From assembly GCA_003157575.1 (NCBI GenBank), contig PMKA01000370.1:1025-7808 (forward strand): a stretch of DNA of 6,784 bases. Reading direction: 5' to 3'. Positions 5,379 to 6,784 of the stretch are shown piece after piece (position 1 is the first letter of the stretch; each line of letters begins with the position of its first letter). Both the position numbers and the translations under genes were made by a program. This DNA comes from Opitutia bacterium. Its GTDB lineage: Bacteria > Verrucomicrobiota > Verrucomicrobiia > Opitutales > Opitutaceae. The notes under the pieces were generated by a model. That model saw only the letters and a list, made by a program, of their open reading frames with translations. It searched no databases and was not told the origin of the DNA.

Positions 5379-5759
5379 AGTCGGAGACAGTAAAGCACCT
5401 GGAATGCCAGTTTCCCAAAACGTTGGCATACAAACTTTTGCAATCTAAGTGGTGGCCTGGGCAGAAATTGCCCGAACCGTCGCGGCAGGAATTGTACTGC
5501 TTGGGCTGAGAGCCTCCTTTGGCCGTGGCGGCGGGGAATCCCGCATCTGAAAAGGGCGGCGGCGATCGCAAGCGGGCGGAGGGCCTGCCCATGATCATCC
5601 CGCCTGTGCCCGCGGCCGCGCAAAGGCGTTCACCCGCGTGTGCGTGCGGGTACGCGAGGATTCCGCTTCCGGGCGGGAGGCGGACCGTTCGTTTGCGTCG
5701 CAAATCGTTTCGGACCGGTGTGTGCCGAAGACTGCGAAATATGCGGGTCTGGCTTCGGT
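5379..5759. other. Gene-free stretch of 381 bp upstream of flgF, probable promoter region
   Basis: I see no convincing gene on either strand. The frames that cross this stretch have no family resemblance, and no ribosome site is correctly spaced before a start. A strong AAAGGAGG (minus, 5520-5513) is not followed by a start codon at usable distance. Small structures include an inverted repeat CCGAAG/CTTCGG just after the small gene's stop (about 5730-5757, minus strand), a 6-bp hairpin ACCCGC/GCGGGT at 5632-5651, GCGGG/CCCGC at 5531-5544, and TTTGCG-T-CGCAAA at 5692-5704. None carries a U-tract, so none is a standard terminator. The part nearest flgF (5401-5455) is noticeably more AT-rich than the rest and is the likeliest promoter site. 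Confidence 0.6.
5394..5410 (-). promoter_or_regulatory. Sigma-54-like promoter element upstream of flgF
   Basis: The coding-sense sequence CTGGCATTCCAGGTGCT keeps the invariant GG (-24) and GC (-12) at correct spacing and most of the outer consensus YTGGCA...TGCW. It misses CG after TGGCA and one T before TGC. Transcription would be expected to start near 5383, leaving a leader of only about five bases before the flgF ATG, so a nearly leaderless message. That fits the missing Shine-Dalgarno sequence but is also an argument against the element. No enhancer-type upstream site was identified. Chance occurrence is possible. Confidence 0.25.
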
Positions 5760-5978
5760 TCAGCCCGACGCCGGGTAGAGGCACTCGATCTCGATGCGTT
5801 CGCCGCAGGTGCACGTGACGATGAGCCGCGTGACCTTGTCGCCCTGTTTGACGACTTCAATGTTCGGACTTGCAGAATCGGTCGTGAAGGGCGCCACGCG
5901 CAGCCTGTCGGCGGCGGGAGGGGGGGCCGACAATGTTTCTTCGGGGACCTGGACCCGGCCGTGCAGATAATGTTTCAT
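5760..5978 (-). CDS. Small unknown protein with CxCG...C motif, coupled to motB
   Basis: I do not recognise this 72-residue product. Its ATG (5978-5976) overlaps the motB-like stop as ATGA, a strong sign that it is a real gene translated together with motB. The N-terminal 38 residues are Pro/Ala-rich and probably flexible. Residues 39-68 look like a compact beta structure (IEVVKQGDKVTRLIVTCTCG, then ERIEIECLY) with three cysteines at 56, 58 and 66. The C-x-C-G-x7-C arrangement could bind a metal, perhaps as a dimer, or be redox-active. There is no signal peptide or membrane segment, so it is presumably cytoplasmic. A role in stator or flagellar control is guessed only from position. It is not FlbD, which is of similar size and lies near motA/motB in other phyla, because it lacks FlbD's opening pattern. 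Confidence 0.7.
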   Translation of the reverse strand: MKHYLHGRVQVPEETLSAPPPAADRLRVAPFTTDSASPNIEVVKQGDKVTRLIVTCTCGERIEIECLYPASG

Positions 5979-6784
5979 GGAGGGGAGGGGGCATCCTGGG
6001 CGGGGAAGAGCAGGAGTTTGGCGGAGGTATCGTGAGCCTGGTCGCCCGGTGCATCGCGCTGTCGTGGCAGATCGGCGGAGGAGGGAGCTGCGGACGGCTT
6101 GTCCGCGGACTCGGTTTTGCTCATCGAGAGGCTCAAGGTGACTCTCTGGTTCGATTCGGCCTCGGGGGCGAGACCGGGGAGCGGACGGGTGTCTGCAAAG
6201 CCGGACACCCTTTCAATCTGTTCCGGTGCCACGGCGTAATAAGTCAGGGACCGGCGGGTGGCATTGGCGCATTCGGCCGAGAGCTCCCAGGCGCCGTAGT
6301 CGCTGCGCGGATAGGTGACGCCGGCGCGGGTGTGTCCTTCGACGACGACGCGGAGCTTATGCCGCTCGATCATCCACGCGAGGTTTTGGATGAGAAACTG
6401 GCCCCATTCGGTGAATTCAGCGGAATTCTCCTTGAAGAGCGGTTTTGTCGGATGATCAAAGAGAGTCACCCTCAATCCGTCGCTTGTCACCTGGATGTCG
6501 ATCGGCTTGTCCGCCAGGTTTTCGTCGAGATGCAGGAGACGATAGAAGTCCTTGACCAGGGAATTCAGGAAAGTGAGCTCGATGCGCTTGTTGCTGTTGG
6601 TATCGCTTCCGCTGGCCTCCTCGTCGCCTTCGTCCTTGGCGATCTTGTTGGTGTCGAAGGGCAGGACGCCCGCGGTGTTCTGGAGTGCGGCCCGGAACGG
6701 GTTTTGGAAGTACCGCGAAGTGGCGATGAGAATCTTTTTGTCCTGTGCCGAGATCCACAGGACCATGAAGAGGGCCATCATGGC
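5975..6784 (-). CDS. motB: MotB-like flagellar stator protein (N-terminus beyond the right edge)
   Basis: MotB pairs with MotA to form the ion-driven stator and fixes it to peptidoglycan through a C-terminal OmpA-like domain. The frame is open at the window edge. The visible part begins in the transmembrane helix (AMMALFMVLWISAQDK), so about 20-30 residues, including the ion-binding Asp, are outside. A charged linker follows, with RIELTFLNSLVKDFYRLLHL, then GLRVTLFDHPTKPLF and an OmpA-like domain at visible residues about 90-220, and finally a disordered Ser/Pro/Ala tail of about 48 residues. In the peptidoglycan motif HTD reads HTR (Arg codon 6328-6326), and the Arg of LSADRANASRR reads Cys (LSAECANATRR, codon 6271-6269). 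NQRV near the end is kept. motA is expected just upstream. TorA-like or other OmpA proteins are less likely given the MALFMVLW helix and the flagellar context. Confidence 0.88.
   Translation of the reverse strand, partial: AMMALFMVLWISAQDKKILIATSRYFQNPFRAALQNTAGVLPFDTNKIAKDEGDEEASGSDTNSNKRIELTFLNSLVKDFYRLLHLDENLADKPIDIQVTSDGLRVTLFDHPTKPLFKENSAEFTEWGQFLIQNLAWMIERHKLRVVVEGHTRAGVTYPRSDYGAWELSAECANATRRSLTYYAVAPEQIERVSGFADTRPLPGLAPEAESNQRVTLSLSMSKTESADKPSAAPSSADLPRQRDAPGDQAHDTSAKLLLFPAQDAPSPP

Noticed and set aside
5379..5429. Longer FlgF start at ATG 5429
   Set aside because: The added 17 residues match nothing in rod proteins, whose N-terminal helix begins at the ATG at 5378, and the region overlaps the likely promoter.
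5401..5455. Flagellar sigma-28 promoter (TAAA...GCCGATAA)
   Set aside because: AAAAGTTT is present on the minus strand but nothing like GCCGATAA lies at the required distance.
5692..5704. Palindrome TTTGCG-T-CGCAAA as an operator
   Set aside because: It is short, single, far from flgF and has no second copy. I could not distinguish it from chance.
5730..5757. CCGAAG/CTTCGG inverted repeat as a terminator after the small gene
   Set aside because: The stem is only 6 bp with a loop of about 16-22 bases and no T-run follows, so an intrinsic terminator is not supported.
4759..5814. Minus-strand 351-codon open frame across flgF and the gap
   Set aside because: It runs out of frame through most of flgF and has no ribosome site or recognisable domain. 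Its Arg/Pro/His-rich composition is typical of a shadow frame.

Overview
The window is a single block of flagellar genes, all transcribed from the minus strand, in high-GC DNA (roughly 60% or more by eye). Read in the direction of transcription, from the right edge to the left, the order is: motB-like stator gene (5' end cut off) – a 72-codon unknown gene – a 381-bp gene-free gap – flgF – flgG – flgA – flgH – flgI – rod-binding flgJ (short form) – flgN – flgK (3' part cut off). No RNA gene, CRISPR array, insertion sequence or plus-strand gene could be supported.

The products act along the assembly path of one organelle. MotB anchors the stator to the cell wall. FlgF and FlgG form the proximal and distal rod, and short FlgJ is the rod-binding cap-type factor. 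FlgA chaperones the P ring subunit FlgI in the periplasm, and FlgH forms the outer-membrane L ring. FlgN is the export chaperone for FlgK, the first hook-filament junction protein. P- and L-ring genes imply a cell with an outer membrane. The order flgF-G-A-H-I-J-N-K, the MotB type, the short FlgJ, the scarcity of Shine-Dalgarno sequences and an octanucleotide repeat of a kind I associate with Opitutaceae point to the Verrucomicrobiota (Opitutaceae or relatives). That placement is inference and was not checked by search.

From flgF onward the genes are packed at 2 to 44 bp, or overlap by 4 bp, as expected of one operon. The only real break is 5379-5759, which is the best place for a promoter reading into flgF. 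It holds a sigma-54-like element and some small hairpins but no convincing gene.

The least ordinary parts are as follows. (1) Nine tandem 8-bp units (2299-2370) lie inside the signal-peptide region of flgI. They encode three octapeptides and lengthen the leader to about 63 residues. (2) A single inverted copy of this repeat in the flgH-flgI spacer could base-pair with the tract across the flgI start codon. (3) The MotB peptidoglycan-binding motif has its expected Asp and Arg replaced by Arg and Cys. (4) FlgH has no cysteine and so cannot be a lipoprotein. (5) A small three-cysteine protein is translationally coupled to motB. (6) Almost no start codon has a Shine-Dalgarno sequence.
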